From: Actinoplanes sp. NBRC 103695
GTDB taxonomy: Bacteria; Actinomycetota; Actinomycetes; Mycobacteriales; Micromonosporaceae
Direction of reading: 5' to 3'
Assembly: GCF_030269485.1 (NCBI RefSeq)
Contig: NZ_BSTL01000012.1
Span: 186,001 to 250,000 of the forward strand
DNA length: 64,000 nt
The notes beneath the pieces are model-generated. The model was not told the DNA's origin. It saw only the letters and a list, made by a program, of their open reading frames with translations, and made no database searches. Below, piece by piece: positions 31,958 to 40,119 of this stretch; within the stretch, counting starts at the first letter, position 1, and each line of letters opens with the position of its first letter. Both the position numbers and the translations under genes were made by a program.

Positions 31958-32687
31958 TGCTGTCCACCAGCCGGGCCACGCCGTCGAGGATGGTTCGCAG
32001 GCCGAATCCGAGGTCCATCTCCTCGTCGTACTGGGTGGGCGCGTCGAGCACCCCGCTCGCCAGCAGCCTGCCCAGCGCGGGATGCGTCTCGGGCGTGGTC
32101 ACCGCTCGGAGGATCTGCCCGTACCGCTGGGCGGTGTTGGCCGCCGGGTCGAGACTGTCGAGGTCGTTGCTCAGTTGAGCCTCGCCCCGGGCGTACCCGT
32201 GAAGCAGTTGAATGATCTGCAGTTTGATGCCGTCGTGGAGGTCGAGCTCGGCGAGGTTGGCCAGGCCGGCCTCCATCCACATGAGCTGCGCGGGACCGGC
32301 CGGTGGGCCGCTGATCGGCACCTGGAGGAGCCAGCGGTGCCGGCGGTAAAGGCCGAAGATGCCTGACGCCCACGACTCCAGGCCGTCGCGCCATGAACCC
32401 GGCACGGGGGCGGGCGGTGGTTCGGCGTTCGCCGAGTTGGCCATGAGCAGGAGCAGTTCGTCCTTGTTACGGACGTAGCGGTACAGCGACATGGTCGTGT
32501 GGCCCAGCCGCTCGGCGACCTTGGCCATCGACACCCCGGCCAGGCCCTCGGCGTCGGCGATCGCGACGCCGGCCTCGATCACGGCGGCCAGGCTCATCGC
32601 CGGTCGTGGGCCACGGCGCTGGCCGTCGCGCGGTTCGTACAGCACGACCAGGTTCGGAGGAAGCCAGCTGAGGTCCATTGACCCCAT
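31938..32687 (-). CDS. TetR-family transcriptional regulator
   Basis: A 249-residue TetR/AcrR regulator. The HTH lies near residues 30-80 (SLAAVIEAGVAIADAEGLAG, VSMAKVAERLGHTTMSLYRYVRNKDELL). The C-terminal region matches the TetR_C_11-type ligand domain, with LQIIQLLHGYARGEAQL and the tail GFGLRTILDGVARLV. The first 25 residues (MDLSWLPPNLVVLYEP) are an extension common in this subgroup. Only 26 bases separate it from the divergent ABC-exporter operon, so it most likely represses that operon and responds to its substrate. ATG at 32678 is an alternative start. Confidence 0.92.
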   Translation of the reverse strand: MGSMDLSWLPPNLVVLYEPRDGQRRGPRPAMSLAAVIEAGVAIADAEGLAGVSMAKVAERLGHTTMSLYRYVRNKDELLLLMANSANAEPPPAPVPGSWRDGLESWASGIFGLYRRHRWLLQVPISGPPAGPAQLMWMEAGLANLAELDLHDGIKLQIIQLLHGYARGEAQLSNDLDSLDPAANTAQRYGQILRAVTTPETHPALGRLLASGVLDAPTQYDEEMDLGFGLRTILDGVARLVDSMTTPQA

Positions 32688-32713
32688 CTTAAAACTGCGT
32701 ATAGCCTAAACAT

Positions 32714-33634
32714 ATGCGTACGACATACACAGTTACGTTGACGGGGGTGCGGAAGTCCTTCGGCGACGTCGAGGTGCTCCGTGGCATCGACCTGGAGGTC
32801 CGGCCGGGGGAGGTGTTCGCGCTGCTCGGGCCCAATGGCGCGGGTAAGACGACAGCGGTTCGCATCCTGGCCACGCTGCTGCGGCCCGACGCCGGTGTCG
32901 CGCGGGTGTGCGGCTTCGACGTCACCGCCGATCCGCGCGAGGTCCAGCGGTCGATCAGCCTGACGGGGCAGTCCGCCGCGGTCGACGAGTTGCTGACCGG
33001 CGAGGAAAACCTCGTTCTGCTCGGCCGGCTGAGACGTCTCGGCCGGCGGGGCGCGCGGCAGAGGGCGGCCGAGCTGCTGGAGCAGTTCGACCTCGCCGGG
33101 GCCGGCCGGCGGCGTGTCCGCACCTATTCCGGGGGCATGCGCCGCCGCCTCGACCTCGCGGTCAGCCTGGTGGTGGCGCCGCGCGTGTTGTTCCTCGACG
33201 AGCCGACCACCGGGCTCGATCCGCGGAGCCGGCAGACCACCTGGGCCGCGGTCCGCGAGCTCTCCGCCGCGGGGGTGACCGTCTTCCTCACCACGCAATA
33301 TCTCGAGGAGGCCGATCAGCTGGCCGACCGCATCGCTTTCCTCGACCACGGCGACATCATCGCGATGGGCCGGCCGGCCGACCTGAAGGCGCAGCTGGCA
33401 GGGGAGCGGGTGGAGCTGCGGATCGACGCTCCCGAGGCGGCCGGGCGGGCGCTCGAGCTGGCCGGCGCCGGTGCGGTCGCCGCTCGTGGCGGGCTCATGG
33501 TGCCGACCGGCGGGACGGCACGTGAGGTTCGTGAGCTGCTCAACCGCCTGGACGCGGCCGGCGTCGACGTCGGCCAGGTCGCGGTCCACCGCCCCACCCT
33601 CGACGACGTCTTCCTCTCGATGACGAAGGGCTGA
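32714..33634 (+). CDS. DrrA-like ABC transporter ATP-binding protein
   Basis: A 306-residue ABC ATPase of the daunorubicin-resistance (DrrA/NodI) family. Walker A GPNGAGKTTAVRIL, signature YSGGMRRRLDLA, Walker B RVLFLDEPTTGLDPRS and the H-loop region FLTTQYLEEADQLADRI are intact. The C-terminal 70 residues form the usual DrrA tail (TLDDVFLSMTKG). The ATG sits only seven bases into the likely transcript, without a ribosome site, so the message may be leaderless. It works with the permease encoded immediately downstream, and the divergent TetR is the probable regulator. Confidence 0.95.
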   Translation: MRTTYTVTLTGVRKSFGDVEVLRGIDLEVRPGEVFALLGPNGAGKTTAVRILATLLRPDAGVARVCGFDVTADPREVQRSISLTGQSAAVDELLTGEENLVLLGRLRRLGRRGARQRAAELLEQFDLAGAGRRRVRTYSGGMRRRLDLAVSLVVAPRVLFLDEPTTGLDPRSRQTTWAAVRELSAAGVTVFLTTQYLEEADQLADRIAFLDHGDIIAMGRPADLKAQLAGERVELRIDAPEAAGRALELAGAGAVAARGGLMVPTGGTAREVRELLNRLDAAGVDVGQVAVHRPTLDDVFLSMTKG

Positions 33635-33652
33635 ACCACGATGGGAGTGACG

Positions 33653-34411
33653 ATGCTTGCCGCGATCGACGACGCCTCGATCATGATCGGGCGGAGCCTC
33701 CGCCACGCGTCCCGGGCGCTGGACACGCTGCTGCTCGGGGTCCTTCTGCCGGTGATGTTGCTCTTCCTTTTCGTGTACGTGTTCGGCGGCGCGATCTCGC
33801 CGGACGGTGCGTACGTGACCTATGTGGTGCCCGGCATCGTGTTGCTGTGCGCGGGCTACGGCGCGGCCGGGACGGCGGTGCCCATCGCGAACGACATGAC
33901 GACCGGCGCCGTCGACCGGTTTCGGTCGTTGCCGATCCTGCGGTCGGCGGTGCTGATCGGGCATGTGATGGCGAGCGTGGTGCGCAACCTGTTCTCCACG
34001 CTGCTCGTGCTCGCGGTGGCGTTCGTGATCGGCTTCCGGCCGGTGGCGGGGCCGCTCGACTGGCTGCTCGCGCTGGCCGTGCTGACGCTCTTCATCCTGG
34101 CGATGTCCTGGGTGGCGGTGTGCTTCGGATTGATCGCGAGCACACCGGAGAGCGCTTCGGCGTTCGGCTTCGTGATCCTGTTCCTGCCCTATCTGAGCAG
34201 CGCGTTCGTGCCGGTCGAGACGATGCCTGCGGTGCTGCGCGGCTTCGCGGAACATCAGCCGCTGACGCCGGTGATCGAGACGCTGCGCGGGCTGATGATC
34301 GGCACGCCGGTCGCGGCCGAGGCGGCGACCGCGGTGGCCTGGTTCGGCGGCATTCTCGTGGTGGCGTTCCTGACCGCGGGGGTTCTCTTCACCCGCCGCG
34401 GCGAGCGGTGA
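33653..34411 (+). CDS. DrrB-like ABC-2 type permease
   Basis: A 252-residue ABC-2 permease with six membrane helices. The N-terminal amphipathic segment is DDASIMIGRSLRHASRALD, and the ABC-2 motif is GFVILFLPYLSSAFVPVETMPAVLRGFAEHQPLTPVIE, typical of DrrB-type drug exporters. The ATG at 33653 has GGGAG five bases upstream; ATG at 33641 is in frame but lacks a site. It begins 18 bases after the ATPase gene, forming a two-component exporter of unknown substrate. Confidence 0.93.
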   Translation: MLAAIDDASIMIGRSLRHASRALDTLLLGVLLPVMLLFLFVYVFGGAISPDGAYVTYVVPGIVLLCAGYGAAGTAVPIANDMTTGAVDRFRSLPILRSAVLIGHVMASVVRNLFSTLLVLAVAFVIGFRPVAGPLDWLLALAVLTLFILAMSWVAVCFGLIASTPESASAFGFVILFLPYLSSAFVPVETMPAVLRGFAEHQPLTPVIETLRGLMIGTPVAAEAATAVAWFGGILVVAFLTAGVLFTRRGER

Positions 34412-34436
34412 TCATGACAGGATGGCCCTCGATCGG

Positions 34437-34465
34437 CCGGGCCCGCCCGTGAGGGGCGGGCCCGG
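34437..34465. terminator. Bidirectional terminator between ABC permease and cellulase genes
   Basis: A perfect 12-bp stem, CCGGGCCCGCCC (34437-34448) with GGGCGGGCCCGG (34454-34465), and a five-base loop. It lies between two convergent genes, 26 bases after one stop and 16 before the other. Confidence 0.8.
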
Positions 34466-34480
34466 CTCCGAAGAAACGTG

Positions 34481-36664
34481 TCAGCCGGCGTTCTGGTCGG
34501 CGACGAAGGACGCCACCCAGGCCAGGGAGGAGTTCCAGTTGATGGTGAGTTCGTTGGTGGACCAGGACTGGATGTCGTCGATGTAGCAGAACTGGCCGAC
34601 GCAGCCGGCGAGCTTGCTCTGGGCGTACGGGTCCTGCAGCGACGAGTTCGGGCCGCCGGCCAGGGTGCCGGCCGGCGGGTTGGGCAGGGTCGGGTCGAGC
34701 TGGTGTGCGTACCACCGGCTGTGCTGGTTGTGGGCGGCCGCCTCGCCGTATCCGGTGACGTAGGAGTAGTTCAGGGCGTTGCGGCCGAGGATGTAGTCCA
34801 TGCCTTCGACGACGGCGTCGCGGTAGGCGGGGCGGCGCGTCAGGTCGTAGGCGGTGCCGATGACGCTCAGGTTGTTGAGCACCAGGCTGTTCGAGCCCCA
34901 GTCCCAGCTGTTGTTCGCGGGGGCGTAGGGGATCGCGTACGGGTTGGCGCGCTGCACGGCCACGTACTTGTCGGCCCCCTGCACCACCGAGCGGACCACC
35001 CGGGCGCGGCCGGGCAGTTTGCTCGGCACCGTGGCCAGGTCGAGCCGGGCCGCGGCGGCGGTGTTGCCCCAGTCGAACGCGCCGGGCCCGAAGACGTCGG
35101 CGGTGTGGAACGGCGAGGCCAGGACCCGGTCGGCGTACTCCGGTGAGCCGGTGGTGAGGTACAGCTCGACGGCCGCCCAGTAGAACTCGTCGCCGACCTG
35201 CGCGTCGGAGTAGGCGCCTCCGCCGGTGCCGTCGTCCGGCGAGGCGAGCCGGTCCGGGTTGGCGACCGCGGCGGCGAACGCGGTGCGTGCCGCGGCCAGC
35301 GAACGGTCGGCGAACGCGCGGTCGTACCGGCGGTAGAGCCGGGCGGCCTGCGCTGCCGTGGCGGCGAGGTTGAGGGTGGCCGCGGTCGACACCGGGTGCA
35401 GTTCGCGCGGCTGCGGGTCGAGGTGCGGCAGCAGCGGAAGGCCGGTCCACGCCCGGTCGTGGATCTTGTGGTGGACCATGCCCGCGAGCGGCTGCCCGGC
35501 CGGCACCTGCATCTCGAGCAGGAAGTCGAGCTCCCAGCGCACCTCGTCCAGGATGTCGGGGGTCCGGTCGCCGCTCTCCGGGATCGCGAGTCCGACGTTG
35601 CCGTGGCGGCGTTCGTACAGGTTCATCAGCTGCCACGCCGAGATGCCGCCGTTGACGACGTACTTGCCGTGGTCGCCCGCGTCGTACCAGCCGCCGGTCA
35701 CGTCGAGGCGGTAGTCGCACACGCCGGCCTGGCAGGGGACGTTCCCGTCGCCCTGGTTCGGTGCCACGTCGACGTGGCCGGCCGGCCGGGCGTACCCCGG
35801 TCGCAGCTCGTCGCTGATCGCGATGCCGGACCGCTGCGTGTAGTAGAACTTCAGCGAATCGGCGCGTAGCCGTTCGTACGCGGAAGGGTCGATGTCGAAG
35901 GGCCGGCTGGTCTCGCCGGCGGCGGTCAGCTCGAAGCCGGTGCCCCGCCCGCGGAACCGGCTGAAGTCGATGGAGTGCACGTCCTGGCCGCTGGTCACGT
36001 CCTTGCCGCGCGGCTTGGTGAGGCCGTGGTCCACGATGGCCTTGCGGCGATTGCGCAGCTCCCAGCGGACCGGCGTCGGCGACGAGGAGACCAGCGTCGC
36101 GTTCTTCGGGCCGTCCGGCAGGTAGGCGACCTGGTTGACGCGGACGGCGGGTCCGGTGTCCGGCTCGTACGGGATGGGGGTGGCTCCCTTGACGAAGGCC
36201 ACGTCGTCGAGGCAGAACCGCCACGGCGTGGGGCTGCCGCCGAGCTGGAACTGGACCGAGGACGGCCCGGTCACGGTCGAGGTGAAGGTGTACACGTGGT
36301 CGTCGCCGGCCGCGCTGAGCAGCGGCGACTCCTCGAAGTAGGTGGCGTAGGGCGGATCGGGCTGGGACACCACCGCGCGGACGATGGAGGTGCCGGTGGC
36401 GAAGAACTCGAAGCGGTACGTCTCACCGGCGACGAGCGGGATGTCGTTCTGACCGACGACGATGTCCCAGCGGTTGGTGGTGCCGCCGGGAATGTCCACG
36501 CAGGCGCGGCCGTCGACGAGGGTGATCGGCGCCTGCGCGCTCGACCACCACGGGGCCACCTCGGTGTCGAAGCCGCCGTTGATGATGAGGTCGGTCTCGT
36601 CGGCGTACGCCACACCGGGCGTGACGGCGACGAGGGCCGCGGCAAGGAAGGCGAGGATCTTCAC
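34481..36664 (-). CDS. Secreted GH9 endoglucanase with CBM4/9-like domain
   Basis: A 727-residue secreted cellulase. A Sec signal peptide (MKILAFLAAALVAVTPGVAYA) is followed by a CBM4/9-like module (about 25-160; LIINGGFDTEVAPWWSS), an Ig-like CelD_N domain (about 170-250; VRVNQVAYLPDGPKNATLVS) and the GH9 catalytic domain (about 265-720). The catalytic base pair lies in GGWYDAGDHGKYV and the acid Glu in STNELTINWNSSLAWV. The order CBM4-Ig-GH9 is standard for actinobacterial processive endoglucanases. GTG at 36664 has GAGGTGA just upstream. A CebR-type operator lies 18 bases before the start, so induction by cello-oligosaccharides is expected. Confidence 0.95.
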   Translation of the reverse strand: MKILAFLAAALVAVTPGVAYADETDLIINGGFDTEVAPWWSSAQAPITLVDGRACVDIPGGTTNRWDIVVGQNDIPLVAGETYRFEFFATGTSIVRAVVSQPDPPYATYFEESPLLSAAGDDHVYTFTSTVTGPSSVQFQLGGSPTPWRFCLDDVAFVKGATPIPYEPDTGPAVRVNQVAYLPDGPKNATLVSSSPTPVRWELRNRRKAIVDHGLTKPRGKDVTSGQDVHSIDFSRFRGRGTGFELTAAGETSRPFDIDPSAYERLRADSLKFYYTQRSGIAISDELRPGYARPAGHVDVAPNQGDGNVPCQAGVCDYRLDVTGGWYDAGDHGKYVVNGGISAWQLMNLYERRHGNVGLAIPESGDRTPDILDEVRWELDFLLEMQVPAGQPLAGMVHHKIHDRAWTGLPLLPHLDPQPRELHPVSTAATLNLAATAAQAARLYRRYDRAFADRSLAAARTAFAAAVANPDRLASPDDGTGGGAYSDAQVGDEFYWAAVELYLTTGSPEYADRVLASPFHTADVFGPGAFDWGNTAAAARLDLATVPSKLPGRARVVRSVVQGADKYVAVQRANPYAIPYAPANNSWDWGSNSLVLNNLSVIGTAYDLTRRPAYRDAVVEGMDYILGRNALNYSYVTGYGEAAAHNQHSRWYAHQLDPTLPNPPAGTLAGGPNSSLQDPYAQSKLAGCVGQFCYIDDIQSWSTNELTINWNSSLAWVASFVADQNAG

Positions 36665-36682
36665 GGGGTCACCTCAGAAATT

Positions 36683-36696
36683 TGGGAGCGCTTCCA
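36683..36696. promoter_or_regulatory. CebR-type operator upstream of the cellulase gene
   Basis: TGGGAGCGCTTCCA matches 13 of 14 bases of the palindrome TGGGAGCGCTCCCA bound by the cellobiose-responsive LacI-type repressor CebR in Streptomyces and relatives. It lies just upstream of the GH9 start at 36664, where a repressor would block transcription. Confidence 0.8.
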
Positions 36697-36717
36697 TAGA
36701 GCCGCACCAATATACAA

Positions 36718-39700
36718 CTAGGTGAGCACGTGAGCACGTACCGACGTCACCGCGGCCTGCAGATCGGGCACTTCCCAGGCCTCGGCGCCGTTCGGGTGCA
36801 GGAAGAGCAGCACGCACCGGGCGACCGGCCTGCTCGTGGCGGCTTCCACCGCCGCCGCGTACGCCGCCATCTGCGGCCGGTAGAAATCCGCCCGCGCCGA
36901 CAGGCTGGAGGCGGTGACCACGTCGGTCTTGTAGTCGACCACCACCAGGCCGTCATCGTCCTCGTAGAGCAGGTCGACGATCCCTTCGAGCACCCGGTCG
37001 CCGATGGCCGTCGCCACCCACGTCTCGCGCCAGTGCCGGCGCGCGGCGGCCCGCTTGACCAGCGGCGCGGCCAGGGCCGACGAGGTCAGGCGGGCGACCA
37101 GGCCGGCGTAGGGGACGACACCCTCGGCGAGGCATTGCGCCGCCACCGCGTCGTCCACGCCGGCGCCGGTGGTCAGATCCACCGACTGCAGGACGCCGTG
37201 CACGGCCCGGCCGATCGCGGTGCCGTACCGGCCCTTGAACCAGGGCGCGAGCTCCAGGTTCCGCGGACCCTTCGCCAGGCCCGGATCGGGACTGGGCAAC
37301 GTTCCTTCCAATCCGGACGCGGTGACCGCGAACGACCGTGCCGCCGCGGCGCGTGACTCGGCGGCGCCGGCGGCCCATTGCCCAAAGGTCTGTGGCGAAC
37401 GGACATCCGGCTTGGGACGAATCACCGCGGACAGCGAGGGCGGGGCAAAGCGCGGCACGGGAGGCGTCGCACCGGCCAGCAGCTCGGCGCTGGTGGACGT
37501 GCCGGAGCCACGACGATGGAGGGAGACGACCAGATGATCACGAGGTCGCGTGCACGCGACGTAGAGCAGCCGCATCTTCTCGTCGAGACCCATCTGCTCG
37601 TCCACCGGCAGGGCGGCGTCGAAATCAGCCGTCTTGACGGTGCTGTGCAGCTTCATCTCGCAGCCGCCGCCGCGCGGCCACAGCACCCGCAGACCGGCGT
37701 TGCGCCGGGTCAGCCGGGTGGTCATCCCGGAGACGATCACCATCGGGAACTCGAGGCCCTTGGCACTGTGGATCGTCATGATCTTCACGGTGTCGGTGTC
37801 GGTCTCCGGCAGCGCCGCCTCGGCCACCCGGGCGACGTCGCTGCCCTGGCGAGCCGCCCACGCCAGATATTCGCGCAGGCTGCCGTGCTCGGACTCGGAC
37901 CACGCCCGGGCCTGGTCGACCACGAAACGCAGCCGGCGCCATACGTCCCGGGTCCGCGACTGAGCCGCCGACGGATGGCCGACCGCCTGCTCGAACATCC
38001 GCCGCTCCGCGATCAGCATCCCGAGCACCTCGCCGGGCGACAGCCACCGGCTCTCGTTGTGCAACCGCAGCAGATAGTCGAGCGCCCGTCCGACGGGATG
38101 ATCCCCGGCAATCGAGGAGAAGATCGAGAAGCGGCCACCCGCCTGCCGCCACGTCCACAGGTCATCGTCACCACAGCCGAACAGCGGCGACCGCAACGCG
38201 CTGACCAGGGCCAGCTGATCACTGGGGTCATCGCAGGCGCGGGCCGCGGTCAGCAGATCCCGGACCTCGCGGCTGCGGTAGACCAGCGACGTCGCCCCCG
38301 GGTGGTAACCGACCCCGGCCTCGTCGAGGGCGTTCTCCAGCTGCGGCAACGAGGTGCGCGACGGGACGAGGACCGCGATGTCGCCCGGCGTGATGTCCCG
38401 CCAGCCGGGGCCGTCGGAGACCTGCCACTTCTCGTCGAGGGCGGTCCGGATCGCGCCGACCACGTCCGCGGCCTCCCGTTCGCGCAGGGTCGCCGCGTTC
38501 GGATTGTCCGTGTGCCCGGCCGCGCCCAGGGTCACCACCGGCGGCCCGACCGGCGCCTCCTCCCGGGTCGCGGTGAGCGCCCGGTACGGCGGCTGCGAGT
38601 CGGGGGCGGCCTGGATCAGTTGCCCGAAAACGACGTTCACCCAGCTCAGGATCGGTGCCGTGGTCCGGAAGTTGGCGTTCAGCACCACCTCCCGGCCCAG
38701 AGCGGACTGTGCCTCGAGGTAGGTGGCGATGTCCGCCCGGCGGAAACGGTAGATGGACTGCTTCGGGTCGCCGACGACGAACAGGCTGCCGGCCGGCACC
38801 GGCACGTCGGCCCACTCGTCCTGGGTGGCGTCGGCGCCGCCGGCGATGCGGACCGCCAGCTCGATCTGGATCGGGTCGGTGTCCTGGAACTCGTCCAGCA
38901 GCAGGCGGCGGTAACGCTGCTGGAGGCGGGACCGGACAGCCGCGCCGTGCTCCGGCGAGCGCAGCAGGTCACGGGCCATCACCAGCAGGTCGTGGAACTC
39001 CAGCCGGCCCTCGGCGCGGCGGGCCCGGGCGGCGTCCAGCACCCCCGCGGCGATCCGGTGGGCGAGGCGGCGCAACGTCACGTCGATGATCTCGTCGCGC
39101 AGTCGCTGGGCCCGCTCGCCGACCGCGCGGCATTCGTCGCGGAGCCGGCCCGCGCCGTAGAACTGCCAGTTGCCGGCCCGGCCGAGGTGCCAGCCCTTGA
39201 CGACCGCGTCGCCGAGGACGGTCATCCGGGCGGCGTCGTCCGGCGCCTGGTCCAGCTGGTCCGCCCAGAGCCCGAGCTGCGCGAGCGGCTCCAGCAGCTT
39301 GTCGTCGGCCTCCGCGCACCCGTCGGCGAGCGCGGCCAGGCGGCGGGCCTCGGCGATCATCGCGGCCACGCCGCCCGTGCCCTCGCCGCGAGAGGCCGCG
39401 CCCGTGCCCTCGCCGCGAGAGGCCGCGCCCGTGCCCTCGCCGCGAGAGGCCGCGCCCGTGCCCTCGCCGCGAGAGGCCGCGCCCGTGCCCTCGCCGAGAG
39501 AGGCCGCGCCCGTGCCCTCGCCGTGGAAGGCTTCGCCGCGGAAGGCGGCGGGCAGGTCCGGCACCGGCACGGCGAGCACCCGGGCGGGCAGCAGGTCCCA
39601 GTTCGCGTTGAACGTGCCGGCCATCGCCCGGAGATCGTCCAGCTTCAGGCCACCGGCCATCGCCAGGACCAGCGTGTCGGTCAGGTCCTCGTCGTCGAGC

Positions 39701-40119
39701 AGGTCGTTGCGCAGCGTCGTCCAGCGGGCGTCGGCGTCCACACCGGACGCCACCTCGTCGCGGACCTCGATCAGCGGCGGCAGCCCGGCCTCGATCGGAT
39801 GCTCGGTCAGGATGCGCTGCGCGAACGCGTGCAACGTACCGATCGCGGCCGTGTCGATCTCATTGATCGCCTCGCGTGCCGCCGCACTCGAAGCGTGCGG
39901 AAGCAGCTCCCGGCGGAGCCGGCCCCGCAACTCTGCCGCGGCCTTGTCGGTGAAGGTCACCGCTGCGATCGACCGCAGGGGTACGCCTTCCGTCAGCACG
40001 TTTTCCACAACCCGGTCGACCAATGACGACGTCTTGCCCGATCCCGCCCCGGCCTCGACGAACAGGGTCTGGTCGAGGTCTTCCCGGATCGCCCGCCGCG
40101 CATCAGCGTCCGACAACAT
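36718..40119 (-). CDS. AddA-like UvrD-type helicase-nuclease
   Basis: A 1133-residue UvrD/RecB-type protein. Helicase motifs: Walker A FVEAGAGSGKTSSLVDRV, motif II LLLDEFQDTDPIQIEL, motif III VVGDPKQSIYRFRRADI, motif IV LNANFRTTAPIL, motif V TIHSAKGLEFPMVIV, motif VI LLYVACTRPRDHLVV. The C-terminal PD-(D/E)XK nuclease shows LEGIVDLLYEDDDGLVVVDYKTD. Near residues 200-250 a 9-residue unit (GEGTGAASR) is repeated five times plus a partial copy. Its ATG overlaps the stop of the AddB-like gene (TGATG at 40121-40117; a GTG at 40122 is also in frame). Together they form an AddAB/AdnAB-like recombinational repair enzyme that processes double-strand ends. Confidence 0.92.
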   Translation of the reverse strand: MLSDADARRAIREDLDQTLFVEAGAGSGKTSSLVDRVVENVLTEGVPLRSIAAVTFTDKAAAELRGRLRRELLPHASSAAAREAINEIDTAAIGTLHAFAQRILTEHPIEAGLPPLIEVRDEVASGVDADARWTTLRNDLLDDEDLTDTLVLAMAGGLKLDDLRAMAGTFNANWDLLPARVLAVPVPDLPAAFRGEAFHGEGTGAASLGEGTGAASRGEGTGAASRGEGTGAASRGEGTGAASRGEGTGGVAAMIAEARRLAALADGCAEADDKLLEPLAQLGLWADQLDQAPDDAARMTVLGDAVVKGWHLGRAGNWQFYGAGRLRDECRAVGERAQRLRDEIIDVTLRRLAHRIAAGVLDAARARRAEGRLEFHDLLVMARDLLRSPEHGAAVRSRLQQRYRRLLLDEFQDTDPIQIELAVRIAGGADATQDEWADVPVPAGSLFVVGDPKQSIYRFRRADIATYLEAQSALGREVVLNANFRTTAPILSWVNVVFGQLIQAAPDSQPPYRALTATREEAPVGPPVVTLGAAGHTDNPNAATLREREAADVVGAIRTALDEKWQVSDGPGWRDITPGDIAVLVPSRTSLPQLENALDEAGVGYHPGATSLVYRSREVRDLLTAARACDDPSDQLALVSALRSPLFGCGDDDLWTWRQAGGRFSIFSSIAGDHPVGRALDYLLRLHNESRWLSPGEVLGMLIAERRMFEQAVGHPSAAQSRTRDVWRRLRFVVDQARAWSESEHGSLREYLAWAARQGSDVARVAEAALPETDTDTVKIMTIHSAKGLEFPMVIVSGMTTRLTRRNAGLRVLWPRGGGCEMKLHSTVKTADFDAALPVDEQMGLDEKMRLLYVACTRPRDHLVVSLHRRGSGTSTSAELLAGATPPVPRFAPPSLSAVIRPKPDVRSPQTFGQWAAGAAESRAAAARSFAVTASGLEGTLPSPDPGLAKGPRNLELAPWFKGRYGTAIGRAVHGVLQSVDLTTGAGVDDAVAAQCLAEGVVPYAGLVARLTSSALAAPLVKRAAARRHWRETWVATAIGDRVLEGIVDLLYEDDDGLVVVDYKTDVVTASSLSARADFYRPQMAAYAAAVEAATSRPVARCVLLFLHPNGAEAWEVPDLQAAVTSVRAHVLT
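39374..39535 (-). repeat. 27-bp tandem repeat inside the AddA-like gene
   Basis: The plus-strand segment CCCGTGCCCTCGCC starts at 39374, 39401, 39428, 39455, 39482 and 39509, a strict 27-bp period that keeps frame. It encodes the 9-residue unit GEGTGAAS(R/L) in a poorly conserved insert. Near-identity of the copies at DNA level means recent expansion by slippage or unequal exchange, so copy number probably varies between strains. Confidence 0.9.
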
